Below, in pieces: positions 37,122 to 48,525 of a stretch of DNA of 64,000 nucleotides (within the stretch, counting starts at the first letter, position 1; each line of letters begins with the position of its first letter). The stretch comes from Sarcocystis neurona (taxonomy: Eukaryota; Apicomplexa; Conoidasida; Eucoccidiorida; Sarcocystidae): assembly GCA_000727475.1 (NCBI GenBank), contig KL647293.1, positions 186,001-250,000 of the forward strand, in the 5' to 3' direction. A model generated the notes under the pieces. The model ran no database searches. It was given only the letters and a program-made list of their open reading frames with translations, and was not told where the DNA came from. The position numbers and the translations under genes are program-made.

Positions 37122-37316
37122 CTAATAAAAAATTTCAGTCATCTTGTTTGGTTGCCTACTCCTCTCCTGCATACCGTCGACAAAGACGGTTACTGGTCTC
37201 CTTGCCGACGCAGCTTTCGCGCACACTGACCAGGGGCCAGTGCGATCACTTTGAGCAGAACCCACGAAGGTACAGCCAACACAAACTACAAAATAGGCAG
37301 TTCGAAGCAGCCGCAT
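37122..37316 (-). CDS. Small predicted secreted protein, 64 aa
   Basis: ATG at 37316; the first 23 residues (MRLLRTAYFVVCVGCTFVG, then SAQS) form a good signal-peptide pattern with a small-residue cleavage motif. The mature part has one cysteine and a basic, hydrophilic end (GMQERSRQPNKMTEIFY). It may be a complete mini-gene or the first exon of a longer one reading into lower coordinates. Confidence 0.4.
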   Translation of the reverse strand: MRLLRTAYFVVCVGCTFVGSAQSDRTGPWSVCAKAASARRPVTVFVDGMQERSRQPNKMTEIFY

Positions 37317-37540
37317 CCGGTGTAAAGGTACAGCAGCACGAATACAGGCCCAAGGCAGTTACAACTCGCACAAAATGTGCAAGACCCAAAGATATTCGTG
37401 GCCACGTGAGAGGTGAAGACATCCATTCACTGCTGCCTCTTGACAGGCTGCTGTCGAAGCGTACTGCACCGCAGGTCGTCCTCCTGTTGACCGCGGGCGG
37501 GCCTGTTGTAACACGCTGGTGCGTCGCTGCTTTATCAGTT

Positions 37541-37642
37541 GCCGCTGTGTTGCTGCAGACTTCGATCTTCTAGGAAAGCTCTGTTGAAATCGCCGCTGTG
37601 TTGCTGCAGACTTCGATCTTCTAGGAAAGCTCTGTTGAAATC
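37541..37642. repeat. Perfect 51-bp tandem duplication
   Basis: Two back-to-back identical 51-base copies (37541-37591 and 37592-37642) beginning GCCGCTGTGTTGCTGCAG. The period is a multiple of three and an open plus frame is duplicated in register as 17 residues, but I do not believe that frame is a gene. Perfect identity suggests a recent slippage event. Confidence 0.93.
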
Positions 37643-38318
37643 GCAGCTGCCTGCGATGATAGCTGTGAACGCCTTGCCTCGATACTCCCGTGATGCCGCT
37701 GCTGTGCTCTACGGCTCTTGCATTATTGGTGCCTTTGTCTGCTGGTCCTGCTGCACGCGGGATGGCAACGGTTCAAGAGGGGGTGTTGCCGCGCAATGCT
37801 GTCTCTGGCAACAGTTGCCTCGGTTTGTGCCTCGTTGTTACTTTACAGTATCTGACTTCCTTGGGAATACCAGACCTAGAGGTCCTAGTCATGATTTGAC
37901 TACGACAAATCATTTCAAAGTGCACCACAGGACCTTGGCCGTACGGAGAGCAGAATCAACAGCAGCACCAACAACAATGCACTATCACCAAAGGCAGCAG
38001 TAGAAGCAAATTACAATTTATGTAGGACTGTCAGAGACATGAGGGTACAAGGCCACGTCCAGCAATGCAATGTGTTCCTCCATGTGTGTGTGGTCAACGG
38101 CTTGCGCTACTAGGATAGTTGAGTGCTCTTCAAGATTCCGACAGCACCTTATTATGTGTTCGTCTGCGTTCTCTCAACTTCTTAGAACGCCCTTCACAAG
38201 TTCACATCTGGTATTTCACAGGAGGACACAACTTGGTAGGTGTCTTCAATCGGTGGGTAGAAGTAACGTGCGTGTCTAAAGGACACTTATATTTCATTTA
38301 TCGTTTTAGATAAGGTAC
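37643..38318. other. Stretch with competing frames
   Basis: Plus frames at 37690-37899 and 37539-38003 and short minus frames are open, none convincing. It probably contains the 3' exons of the gene modelled at 38.3-39.8 kb, whose last confirmed donor (38319, phase 0) requires a continuation here. Confidence 0.4.
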
Positions 38319-39815
38319 TTTCAGATGCACACACAAATATGCGCAGAAGTACAAAGGCCAATATGTATTTGCCCGAGTAAGCGTCCAGAAAAGTACGGTA
38401 GTACAGCAATGGCATCCAAGTGCTTCCGGACGCTTTCCAAGCATACTCCGTACAGATACAAAGGGCCTAGTACAACAGTCGTGCAAGTGTGTATATACAT
38501 ATGCATACATGCATGTGTATCAATAAATGTGTAGACGGTGTTAGGGGACAGACCACATTACTCCGTAAAGGGACAAGGAGCGCAGTAACTCCCACTCACC
38601 ACGAGGCAGCAGCGTGAGTTATCGACGAGGTCCAGTACAGCATAGAGCAGTTATTGAACAACCACGCACGTACGCATTCATTTGTGCAAAGGTACATGGG
38701 AACCATTCTGCACACTTCTGTGCGTAGGCGAGGCACATAGACAGGCGTAACGTGTAGGCATTGACCAGCCGGGCAACAAGCCCGCTGCTTTGCATCCCGT
38801 AATTCTATCCACATGAAGGAGTTGCTTGGCGTCACGTTGGATGTTTTAAAATGGGGCGAGTGGCGGAATACCTGGTGCACGGTGGTGTTAAGAAGTCGCG
38901 GACGAGCGCAGTAAAAACGAATGTGCAGCTAGGAATTTGTTTGTACCATCTAGTGTCCTCCTCATCACAGTACACAGGCGTGCATCAGTAGTACTCGATA
39001 TGCTGAAGCTGCTTGTTCTACTCACGGCCCTGTCGGCTTGACTCGAGTAAACCACAAATGGCCACAATACTATATTTTAGACTGATACGAGAGTACAAGT
39101 ACACCACTTTCTAACACATACAACTATGCACGCTTTTGTCCTTTTCCAAGGTGTAGCGGTTGCTGGCGAGGGCAACGCGCTTCGGCATGTGCTTAGTCAC
39201 AGGAAGTTAATAAGTCGATACAGACGTACACAAACACACACGTATATATCTGTATCTTCCCACACGTGTAAAACGTACGTCAGTAATGAGTGCGCGAGTA
39301 CATCACGCTAGGTATCTTAAAACGGCAGAACAGCTGTCCTTTACCAATCTGTACGCAGCCGAACACAAGTCGATGAACATTTTCGGAATACCACGAAAGC
39401 AGCCTTCAGACCATCTGTCGGATGCGTTTGGAAGGTAAAAGAAACTCCATGCTCCTTCCAACCGACAGTAACGCGTGTTGCGTACACTGGAAAATGAGTA
39501 AGAAGGGGCAAGAAATGACCACATTCTACAGCAATCGAACAAAAGCAGCCGGCTGAGGCAGCTACAACTGTTTATGGACGTATGGAGCTGCTGTTGTTAC
39601 AGCATCTACGACAATAGCAACAGCGCAAAGTAGAGAATATGTCGGCACACTGCATGTTAACGCTGTAGAAAGAGTATTTATACACCGTTTGTTGAATAGA
39701 CCATTGTCACCAACAATATCTGGCGGATCAAGGGAAGAAACGGAAGGAGGGGGGGAAAACGAGACACCTACTGCATAGGCCGAGTCTGAAACTACAGACT
39801 TATCAATATACCTTT
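38319..39815 (-). CDS. Cys-containing multi-exon protein of unknown function (four-exon chain)
   Basis: Three exons join with consistent phases and good splice sites: 39525-39345 (MWSFLAPSYSFSSVRN, DLCSAAYRL), 38871-38600 (SFMWIELRDAKQRACCPAG, YLCTNECVRAWLFNNC) and 38466-38319 (MLGKRPEALGCHCCTTVLF). A fourth, about 39811-39565 (SAYAVGVSFSPPPS, TYSLLCAVAIVVDAV), lies just upstream. Joining it to 39525 needs an intron of only about 40 bases, so the true donor may be elsewhere, or that frame may end a separate gene at 39562. Many cysteines suggest an extracytoplasmic protein. The 3' end was not found. It resembles the exons of the 13-22 kb segment in style, not in alignable sequence. Confidence 0.55.
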
Positions 39816-41750
39816 GTGTATGTGCAGATGCATACATATATGTACTACGTCTGGAAACTTGAGTGTAGCTGTACCAGGCGTATGCAGAGATGAACTGAGA
39901 CGGAAGGTCGGGAGCCTGTCGACACGAGAGCAGCGAACCAGCTGTAATCACGTACTGGTACAGTGCATACATGTGTACATGTATATGCTGCCATATACAT
40001 ATATAGATGTAAATCCATGTTTCCGTCTCCACTTATCTCGGAAATGTGGTGAGGCGACAGTCATGCTGCGTCAGGTGAAAAAATATGGCACTTGATGCCG
40101 TTGTTGCACTAGGAGCTGTTGTTGCACTGCTAGACAGCAGCAACAGCAATTAGTGCGCTTCAAGAAGTAGCAGCCCCGCCTGAAGTAGGCAGGTCTTCGT
40201 ATGCTACTTGTCCTCCTCCGTAATGTTCACGAAGGATAAACCTTTAGACAGATGTCGTCTCCTGTGAAAACTTTGGAATGCCAGTCAAGTGCTTTCCTTT
40301 CTGGTGGTGTCGGTGCTGCTGCTACGGCTGCCGCTCCAGCTTGGCGGCTGCTGACAAGTAAGCGCGTGGTATTGGTCTCCGTGCTGCTGCGCGGCCCAGT
40401 TGGTGGTGCTTTAGGGCTACTTCTTTCCCCGTCCTGCAGTAGTACTGCTGGCGCTGCTTGTCTTCTTGACCGTGATTGCTGGCGCTGTTAAGTTCCGCTG
40501 GAGCGGCTACGGCTGCGACCGCTGCCAGTGCTGCGGAAGCTACGCAGGGGTTGTCTCTTGTGCGCTGCGGGTCGTGGCCTACAAGCGCTTTCGCTGCAGC
40601 TTCGTCATTTTCTTAGCAAAAGCAGGCTGCGCTAGGTACGGCTATCCAGCCACATATCGGCAGCAATAGGACCGACTGATGCCCCTTGTGGCTAGCTCCC
40701 ACGAGACAGCTGGAGCCCGTGGTGATCACGTGAGGGAGTAGCTACAGTGGTCGCGACACTGCAGCAGCTCCTCCGTGAGAAGCGGGAGCAGAGACAGCAT
40801 CACGTGGATGCACAAAGACACTCAGGAGCAACTGCAGCAACAGCTGCTGGATAGAGAACAAGACTAGCTGAACCTTGATCCGGAAAAGTAGAAACAAAAG
40901 CGGCGCCTGTGGCGGGACTGAAAGGTGCAGCAGCGCCCGAATACCAGCGGGCACCGCCAGCGTGCTTATACACAATCCGGAGTATCCCTCCGCCACCATC
41001 AGTGACCGGCCGTAGACATGAGGACGTGCTTTCGTTGGTAAGCCACCGCGCAGCAGTAGCACAGTTAGTACCGAGCTGTTGGGCCAGCTGCGACCCAGTA
41101 CTCCTTGTGCGCCATAACTCTTCGCATCAGAGGTGTTTCCGTTGCCTCAAGTTGCAAAGTCTGCGGTCTCAGCTGTTTTCTCAGATTGGCATTGAGAGGA
41201 AAGAAGCTTCATTGTTATCTTCTGTGTACAGAAGACGACATGCATACGCCTCCTGCATATATTTGTAGGGGACAAAACGTTGGGCGAATCAAACGCGCAC
41301 GCACAGCTCTTACCCATATTACACTTTTCGTCCTCTGTTGACGTTGTCAACTGAATGAAGTCATATGATGCACGTGTATGCGTTCTTTTTATAAAAGTGC
41401 TGCCTCGCCGGGGGAACCCGAACAACACCAGCACCACAATGACCAGGTCAGTGGGTTTTCTGTCCCTCAGGCACTACGTGTCACTTAATGCGAGACGCTA
41501 TCGAAGCGAGATACATATTGTAATCACTGCGAAATTCAACAGTGACAGTCGAGTACGCATACTAATGCTACTGGTCGCAACGGCAGTAGTGATTCCGCCA
41601 ACGCTAGGGCGAGGAATGCTGATCCGTGTGATTCACCGGAGAGTAAATAGGCTTTCGACAACAGCGAAAGCCAAGTTCTCAATCTTACTTTCAGCAGCGA
41701 AAAGGTAACACGCGCTCCTCCACTCACAAACCTATATTGGCATGTATGAA
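39816..41750. other. Stretch with scattered CAG units and possible exons
   Basis: A minus frame at about 40960-40800 (WYSGAAAPFSPATGAAF, then DQGSASLVLYPAA) and a plus frame at 40252-40491 have partly protein-like composition. Neither has clear splice context. If real, the minus block would be a 5' exon of the gene at 38.3-39.8 kb. Confidence 0.35.
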
Positions 41751-41756
41751 CCTCTG

Positions 41757-41897
41757 CGTGCACGTGGTACACATATACACGAGAAACAGACACGTGAGAA
41801 GCTGAACTCATACAAATAAGCGTACAGTGCCGTGTACGTACAACTACGTGCACGTGGTATACGTATACATGAGAAATACACACATGAGGAACTTGCT
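41757..41897. repeat. Imperfect direct repeat, about 46 bp, spaced 92 bp
   Basis: GTGCACGTGGTACACATATA at about 41759 recurs as GTGCACGTGGTATACGTATA at about 41851. Each is followed by a matching AYGAGAAAYA-CACRTGAG-GAA segment. Two copies only. Confidence 0.75.
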
Positions 41898-42587
41898 TGT
41901 AGACGTGGGTGGACACCGGCAAACTGTGGATACTTGTGTGTAGGCGGTTGTGGGCACGTACGAAGCGTACTTTACAGTATGTTGACCCGTACAAAAGACT
42001 TGTGTCCTTTGTAACTGTGGTTATTTTGCGTCCGTGCATACAACAAGCCTGTCGTTGCCAGCGTCTTTATTTTTTGAACAGATACCTAGAAGCGCGAAGG
42101 TACCAATCCGCACAGCTGTTCAATGCGGTGCATCAGTGAAATCCTGCAGTGCGGCACTTTGGAGAGTTGCTCTGTCTCCTCTTCTGTTGTACGTTGATGT
42201 AACGGCATGATAATGGAACGGTGAGAATGTGTACAATGCACGTAGGTGCTAGTCGCTTAAAATGGGCTCAATTCTCTGCGGTGAAACTGGGTAGAGAAAC
42301 TTACGAATTAATCTCTATAGGCTCAGGAAGGAGTCCGTACAAGCATGAAGTTGTTTAAGTAGGGAAAGTGCGGTCCTGGATTCTACACGTACACGAGTCA
42401 AAAGATAAGAAAGAGCAACAAAGAAGTTTGTGGATCCCGGGGAGCAGTAATGAAGAGAGTTCCACCGGTGAAGCCTCACGTCGGCTGTTGTTTTGTTTAG
42501 AACTTAGTTTGTTGACAGCGAAAAACTGCGTTTGTATGCTCGGTAGTGAGGGACACTTGCGTCAATGTATATCTGATTTGAGAGGAA

Positions 42588-42936
42588 AGGAACGCCACAG
42601 AAAGTAGCGGGTATACGAAGGGTACCAATACATCGAAGTTATGAATACATTGATATGTGTACGCGCATTGTTTGTACACCGGTTACCCACCTTTCAGCAA
42701 GAGAAGTGAATTCAAGTGAAAAGAAGGTATTTATGTCACATTTTTAGAAGAAGGTCAACGACTGATCCTTCTCAAAGAAAACGACCACCACAGAAAGTAC
42801 CGCGTACACGAAGGGTACCAACGCATTGATGCGTGTGCACAAATAAGTTGTATACCAGTTCAACAAGAGGTGGACACAACTAAAAAAGTGATATTTATAC
42901 TGTATCTTTAGAAGAACGTCAACGACTGATTCTCTA
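42588..42936. repeat. Diverged tandem duplication, about 185 bp
   Basis: The block starting GCCACAGAAAGTAGCGGG near 42592 recurs near 42789 (ACCACAGAAAGTACCGCG). In both, matching order is kept: ACGAAGGGTACCAA, CATTGAT, GTGTAC/GTGTGC, GTATTTAT/GATATTTATACT and TTTTTAGAAGAAGGTCAACG / CTTTAGAAGAACGTCAACG. It is noncoding as far as I can see. Confidence 0.8.
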
Positions 42937-43371
42937 CAGAGGTAATGCCATCACCGGCGAACACAGTGACTATAACCTACTTGTATGTGTGTATAAATGT
43001 ATACATATGTATATTGAGAGAGACAGATGCAGAATACGTAACCACTGATGCCGCGCATAGTCCACAATGGCGATCCCTGATACTGCTACAGCATACACAT
43101 TTACAGGTCAGAGATTCATATGAAGGTTTTTCTGTTAGACATTAGTACCCTCCACTGTACTGGCTAGCTGCTTTTCGAACACGATTTCCTTCTTCGAGGA
43201 TGTGTTGCTTGTGGGTAGTGGTCGCAAAGACAGCAGTCAGCGTTGTGTGTGAGGGTGCAGTTGTCGGACGGATCCTAGTTATATGCTGCGATACAGCTGC
43301 AAAGCACCATCGCAAGTTGTGGCGTGCGCCACTGGCACATTCTTGCACACCTTAGCGCACCGCTAGGGACA

Positions 43372-44890
43372 TCAGCTTCGGACACATGGCCCGAAAACCC
43401 ACTGTATCTTGCAAAAAAAGTTCACATCGAGTTGAAATGCCGCAAAATATAGGAATGCGCCGGAATTTGGACGTTGTGGATGGGTCGTTCCGCTGTGCAT
43501 AAGCGCCTGAAGGTGGACTTTCCACATTGCAAACATCGAGTCGTCGAGGTAGACTTCACATTCAGGGTGATCCCGGTAATTTTCGTCCCACGCTTCGTGA
43601 AGATGGTCATAGTTGGTGTGAGCGGGCGCAAAGTGGACGCCGGCTACGTTTCCGGACCGTTTTGTACTGTTCAGTGTTGCACATCGGATATGCGCAGCAT
43701 GTGCGTAGGACAACAGGAGCCTTGGGCATGGAGATGCGGCCACGACGTCGTCGACTAACACGACCAGCGGCACCGCACGTACGTGGACGCAAAGATCTAC
43801 ACTGGGATCTATACAAGGGTGCACACGCACAACTGCACAGGTGTACACGTACTGGTATAGTATGCGCGTGGATGCACCTTTTTGGGGGCAGTGAATGTGG
43901 ATTAACTTACAGCACAGGAGTACGTCTGCATATATTTTACTACACAAGCGTATCTAGTTGCACGAGCCAATCGATCAAACGTACGCGACCGCCTGGTTCA
44001 CAATAGTAGACCAAAACGTGTCAGCGAGGGAGGCATGAACGAGTAGCGACCGGAAAATACGGCAGCGAATCAGACCCTAAGCAAGTACTTTCCGAGTTAA
44101 ACTCGGACGGGCACTGTGCAGTCCAGCAACAGCAACTTCATTAGACGAGAACTTTGTTTAGCTTTAGAGTCATTGTGCGCTAGAATTTCTAACCTTCACA
44201 TAGTATGAGCTTTGGATGCTGTTTTGCATACTGATACGGACTGTAATGTGGCAACGATTCAAGTAGTATCTACCACCATAAATATGCGCGCATCTCCTTC
44301 AGCGAGCGTATATCTGTATATATGTATAGAAAGGCGCACCTACCTTTTGACATAGACCTCAGTGTGCATAAGCATCTATATAAGGTTATGAGAGTGGACC
44401 ACGGCGAACACGCTTGAGTGGTTTCTATGATGTATTGTATGGTGCTCAGCCGCAACGCACACGCGTAAGTCTACAAGAGGAGACTACACAGTACACATAT
44501 CAACAAGTGGTTGCTTCTCCTTCTGCGGTAAAAGAACGTCCTACAGCGTATAATTCATAGCATATCCCGCACAAGTAGCTGCGCGGGTATGAAGACCGAA
44601 CTAGAACTCGCCTGCGGGAAAAACTATGCACCAAGTGCGAGACGTGTCTGTGCCCTTGGCAGATCCACACTTGTGTTTACAGATGTATGCGTACATAGAC
44701 ACGGCTGTAAACAAATTTGCATAGTAGTGCACAACCATTTACACGCGCGTATGCGGGTGAGCACCAGCTGAGGTGGCAAACGCTCTGCTAAGAGATCGTA
44801 CTGCACTTTGAAGTGAAGAAACCGTGCACGCAAATACTGGGAACTCTGGTCCTGTGCAGTAAAACCTTCTACGTCCACCACTGCCGTCAA
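43372..44890 (-). CDS. Hypothetical protein, two exons seen, stop at 43372
   Basis: The terminal block, about 43670-43372, reads NVAGVHFAPAHTNYDHLHEA, ECEVYLDDSMFAMWKV and CKIQWVFGPCVRS-stop; it is rich in His, Asp and aromatic residues and not low complexity. An upstream block, about 44885-44770, reads VVDVEGFTAQDQSSQYLRA and LLAERLPPQL before a GT. The phases I read (0 out, 1 in) do not match, so another exon or a different donor is needed. The carboxy end is not a membrane anchor. No family recognised. Confidence 0.5.
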
Positions 44891-45547
44891 TGAATAACAA
44901 ACAGGTTGTCAATGCTGTCTTTTGTATAAGTAATAGCGCGACTAGAGCTCACTACCCAGAGTTCTCCGCTCCGTCGGAGGACTACGTGATAAATTATGTG
45001 GACACATATATGTGTATACCTTTACCTATACGCACACACACGTGCATATAAATACAGGGCGGAGAAATAGCGGTGGAGCTCTACAAATTACTGTGTGTAC
45101 CTATTTGTATATCTGTCTGCGCCTGTGTGCAGGACTCGTTATACGCATGTATACATCAAGGGTGTGTCACTCACGTTTGATGGAGATACGAAGTTGCCAA
45201 CAGGAACAAGTGCGCTTTTCAGCTCTACCACACTATTCTGTGCAGAACCAGACAACTGACGTTTAAAAATCCGCATACACGTCCAAAAAGACACAGTCTG
45301 TCACTTGGGATACAATTACACCAGAGAAGCGGTTCTCTGGCAGCTGGCAATCATATACCTTTGGGTGGGAGGCTCGCTACTGAGTTGCACCAAAGTTGAG
45401 TAGAACTGACACGTTTCTGCTCGCAGTCATAGCGAATAAACCCGGTGGGACACGGAAGCACTAAACCTGTTTGAAAGAGCTGCAGCGCACTTCTTATCTA
45501 GCCTCAATATCGACACTGAAAAAACGTGTCTCTATTTCTTTCCCCCC

Positions 45548-46207
45548 CTAGTCTCTTCGCCCTTCGTCTGGGCTGCTGAGCCTCTTAAAGCAATGCCAGA
45601 TCTTCTGATTGATCAGACGAGCTAAAGATGTGTACTGCTTGGAGGTGGACACCTGTCTTGCCGGACGATCAACGAGCATCACTACCATGGAGATGCTGCT
45701 GTCTACCGCGTCGGGGGAACACTCGATTGTTCCACGAGACAAAGTCGAAACCCGTGCAGCATTCCCGACCTTGGACCTGACAGTCACTAAAAGGAATAGA
45801 AATTTCTTATGTCGCACGAAGGTTGGTTAAAGGATCAAGGGGAAGCCATGCATATAGTTCTTTGAACGCGTATCTGCTTCCACATGCTACAAAGTTGGAA
45901 GTCACCTTGTGTATAAAATTACAGTCTCTCACCACTTGTGTACTGAATGCTTCGGCGTCGGCAGTGTAGGTGCTGAGCAACTGCAGACCCGCCTCCCGGG
46001 AAAATGTTTAACATCTCTGCTTCAGGTATAATCACTGAAGAATGCACATTCGTGCTCTGCATTGGTGACCATCTCTTCCGTAACAGATCGAGGTATTTGC
46101 GCCTGCACATGCCGTACAGTTAGCGAAGCGTGTCGACTGCCCACATGGGTATAGTTTTCCAGGTACCGCCCTTTTAGCAAACACATCCAAAAACTCTGTG
46201 AGACCCG
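45548..46207 (-). CDS. Cys-containing secreted-type protein, 3' exons
   Basis: Exon about 46202-46074 reads FLDVFAKRAVPGKLYPCGQS and NCTACAGANTSICYG, with six cysteines and N-glycosylation sites in about 45 residues. Exon about 45807-45548 reads TVRSKVGNAARVSTLSRG, TIECSPDAVDSSISMVVML and LSSPDEGRRD-stop. A phase 1 donor (GGAAGAGATG|GTCACC) joins them. Strand-like alternation followed by a Cys resembles exons of the 13.7-22.5 kb genes. The 5' end is not fixed; the block at 47200-46990 (FFTDPFLPGGGVLLDASA) could be an earlier exon. Confidence 0.5.
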
Positions 46208-46483
46208 AAACAAATCCGTTGGTATCCACGCCTACGTGTGTACACGCGTGAATGTGTGTGTATATACGTGCTGCGACGATCAACGGTGTGTAAGGTGAAT
46301 GGTAATAATGCTAGCCTCACACGTAACGGCAGCTAAGACTAGGACAACCCTACACACACACATATTCACATAATACAGAAGCACCGTATCCGCACGCGCA
46401 TTATCCGCAGGGATTACCAACAAGAAGCGTAGTTTGGAGGGTTCGGTAGAATCACTGCAGAGGGCTGACGTGTGTTGTCAAAA

Positions 46484-46505
46484 CTCACGCGTTCAAACGC
46501 GTGAG
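46484..46505. repeat. 9-bp perfect inverted repeat with 4-base loop
   Basis: CTCACGCGT - TCAA - ACGCGTGAG. It contains ACGCGT on both arms. It could be a hairpin in RNA or a symmetric protein-binding site; nothing in the context decides. Confidence 0.8.
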
Positions 46506-47449
46506 CGTTGACTCCAAAGTGTCACTCAGACATTTAGTCACTCATTACCCCTCGTACGACGAAGGAAGCACGCTGAATTTCAAGTAAAGCTACGTGGCAC
46601 AACTGCCTTCGGGGAATTCTCCACCGGCCGTCGTAGGCTGCTTCCAACGGAGAGATAGTGTACACAATGCGTACGATAATTGGGTTTCTGGCAGATGCGT
46701 GGCGTACCTAAGCTGCAGCTGGATATGTACGATGTAGCGGTACCCCGCTACCATCGCGTAAAACACGTACAACCTCTCGCAGTAGGGGCAAGTGTGCAAG
46801 CAACGACGCACGCTACAACAGACATGTATACGCGGACGTCCTGGGCTCCTGATCACAGAAGTTGACCCGTAGTTAAACATATATTTCTCAAATGAGACGT
46901 GACGCTCTGTGCAGAAATGTCAATTCTCGGAAGGGGAGGTGATACATCTGCAACTTCGCTCGCGGCTACCGAGCAAAACGACTAACACTTGCAGCGGAAG
47001 GCGAATGCGCGTGCAAAGCTGTCAAGTTTCCCCTTCTGGCAGATGCATCCAGCAAAACTCCGCCTCCTGGGAGAAATGGGTCAGTAAAGAAGTTGCCTCT
47101 ATGTGCACGTACAGACCTCGTTCTGCTGTGGCGAAGCAAGGAGCAGTGAGGCTGGCTCAGAACAGCAGTGACCTTGTAAGTGGCGAAGTACCTTATTTTA
47201 CGCAGCAGCAGCATCCGAAAAAAAGTGTGTGGTATACGCGTGCGGGCGTAGGTAGGTAAGAAGGCTGTGTGCATGCATTCATCCATGTGTTACGATCCTC
47301 TGCATCCCCATACATATACTCCAGTCTACAATCAAGTATCAGTCAGTTGGTGACCACCCTGGTGAGCTTGCATACAACAACTAAAATGGACATCCCGAAC
47401 GCATGTTAATCGGCAGGCACTTAGCAATCCCAGGTTTTATTTCGCCATT

Positions 47450-48010
47450 TCAAGCTCGTCCCACGACCCCGCGAGTGTTTCTACAAGATAAATAGTACAC
47501 GGCCAAGTCAGTTTGCTGGGCATCTACAACCATACTAAATCCGCCGGGGAGAAAATCTCTTCGCCGCAGGCCTCGATTCACAAGGTGTCGGCACACGTAG
47601 TAAGCTACTTCGAAGTGCATGCAGTGAGACAAAGTGCATCCGGACCACTGCGCGCAACCTCCTGCGAAGGTGGTACACATCCACCTGTGGAGTGGATGGA
47701 CAGCAGCCACAGGCATCAGCGCCTTCCAGCTGATAAGCTCCACTACAAGCGCACTGGAAACAGCAGACTGCTGCGGAGAGTAACGGAGGAGAAGAAGCTG
47801 CAGGCAAGTCGCTGCGCCAGGATTTCCCCATGACGCAGGCTGCATGCGACCCACTGCGCGAATCCCGCTGCGCAGGCGTGTGTGCCTTTCATTTCCAGCT
47901 TCCAGGAAAGCAGTGAACGTGCAAAGGTTTACCTCATCCTCCCTCTTCGTGTGTACACATACACTTGACGTCAGCAGCCCCGGTGCAATGCAGTCAGCTT
48001 GGAGGTTCAT
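47450..48010 (-). CDS. Hypothetical Cys-containing protein or exons
   Basis: Open minus frame of 186 codons from ATG at 48010 to a stop at 47450. The last 90 residues read naturally (MCTTFAGGCAQWSGCTLSH, MHFEVAYYVCRHLVNRG, SMVVDAQQTDLAVYYLSC). The first part is less convincing, and an acceptor inside it (CCACTCCACAG) could start the real exon. A GT near the end (GGGGTC|GTGGGA) would extend it by splicing, which would make it a 5' exon of the gene at 45.5-46.2 kb. Confidence 0.42.
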   Translation of the reverse strand: MNLQADCIAPGLLTSSVCVHTKREDEVNLCTFTAFLEAGNERHTRLRSGIRAVGRMQPASWGNPGAATCLQLLLLRYSPQQSAVSSALVVELISWKALMPVAAVHPLHRWMCTTFAGGCAQWSGCTLSHCMHFEVAYYVCRHLVNRGLRRRDFLPGGFSMVVDAQQTDLAVYYLSCRNTRGVVGRA

Positions 48011-48525
48011 GTTGCAAGCTCTGCTTGCGGTTGCATGTGTCTACTGGAGCAGCAGCGAGATGCATCCGAACGTGTGAAGCCACTATACGTCAGCGAATCG
48101 CTTTGCATGTGCCCGCGTGGTGCTGCAAGGAGTGGAAGACCTCTCAGCAGGCGCACTGCAGCATCATTCGGCAAAAACCCCGGCGGCGGCAGCAGCAGCC
48201 AGCTCCAACACACAGACAGCCGCGGCTCACTTTGATAGCAGAGGAAAGACAAAAACAGCACACTGGCTAGCCGCAGCAGCAGCACGAGTCGCAGTCGCAC
48301 GTCGCCTTGCTGGCTCCAACCCCAGCGACAGCCTCTGCCAGCAGCAGTGTACACGGCGCAATCGCAGCCTCCGCCACCAGCAGCACCGGAAGGGCGAGAA
48401 ACGTGTTGCCTGAGCTGCAGCTGCTAGTTGAGGCAATCAAAGCCTTGGCGGTCAACGAACCTCTGCTAGCTGTTGCAACTAGTCAATCTGGAAGGCAACG
48501 AAGCTTCGCTAGCTGCTGCAACTAG
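47988..48525 (+). CDS. Possible small plus-strand secreted gene, convergent with the Rieske gene
   Basis: ATG at 47988 begins MQSAWRFMLQALLAVACVYW, a good signal-peptide pattern. A downstream plus frame ends at about 48525 with VLPELQLLVEAIKALAVNEP and LLAVATSQSGRQRSF. Between them is Ala-rich CAG-driven sequence with frame changes, so at least one intron is needed and I did not resolve it. It overlaps antisense to the minus frame starting at 48010; one of the two may be false. Confidence 0.3.
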
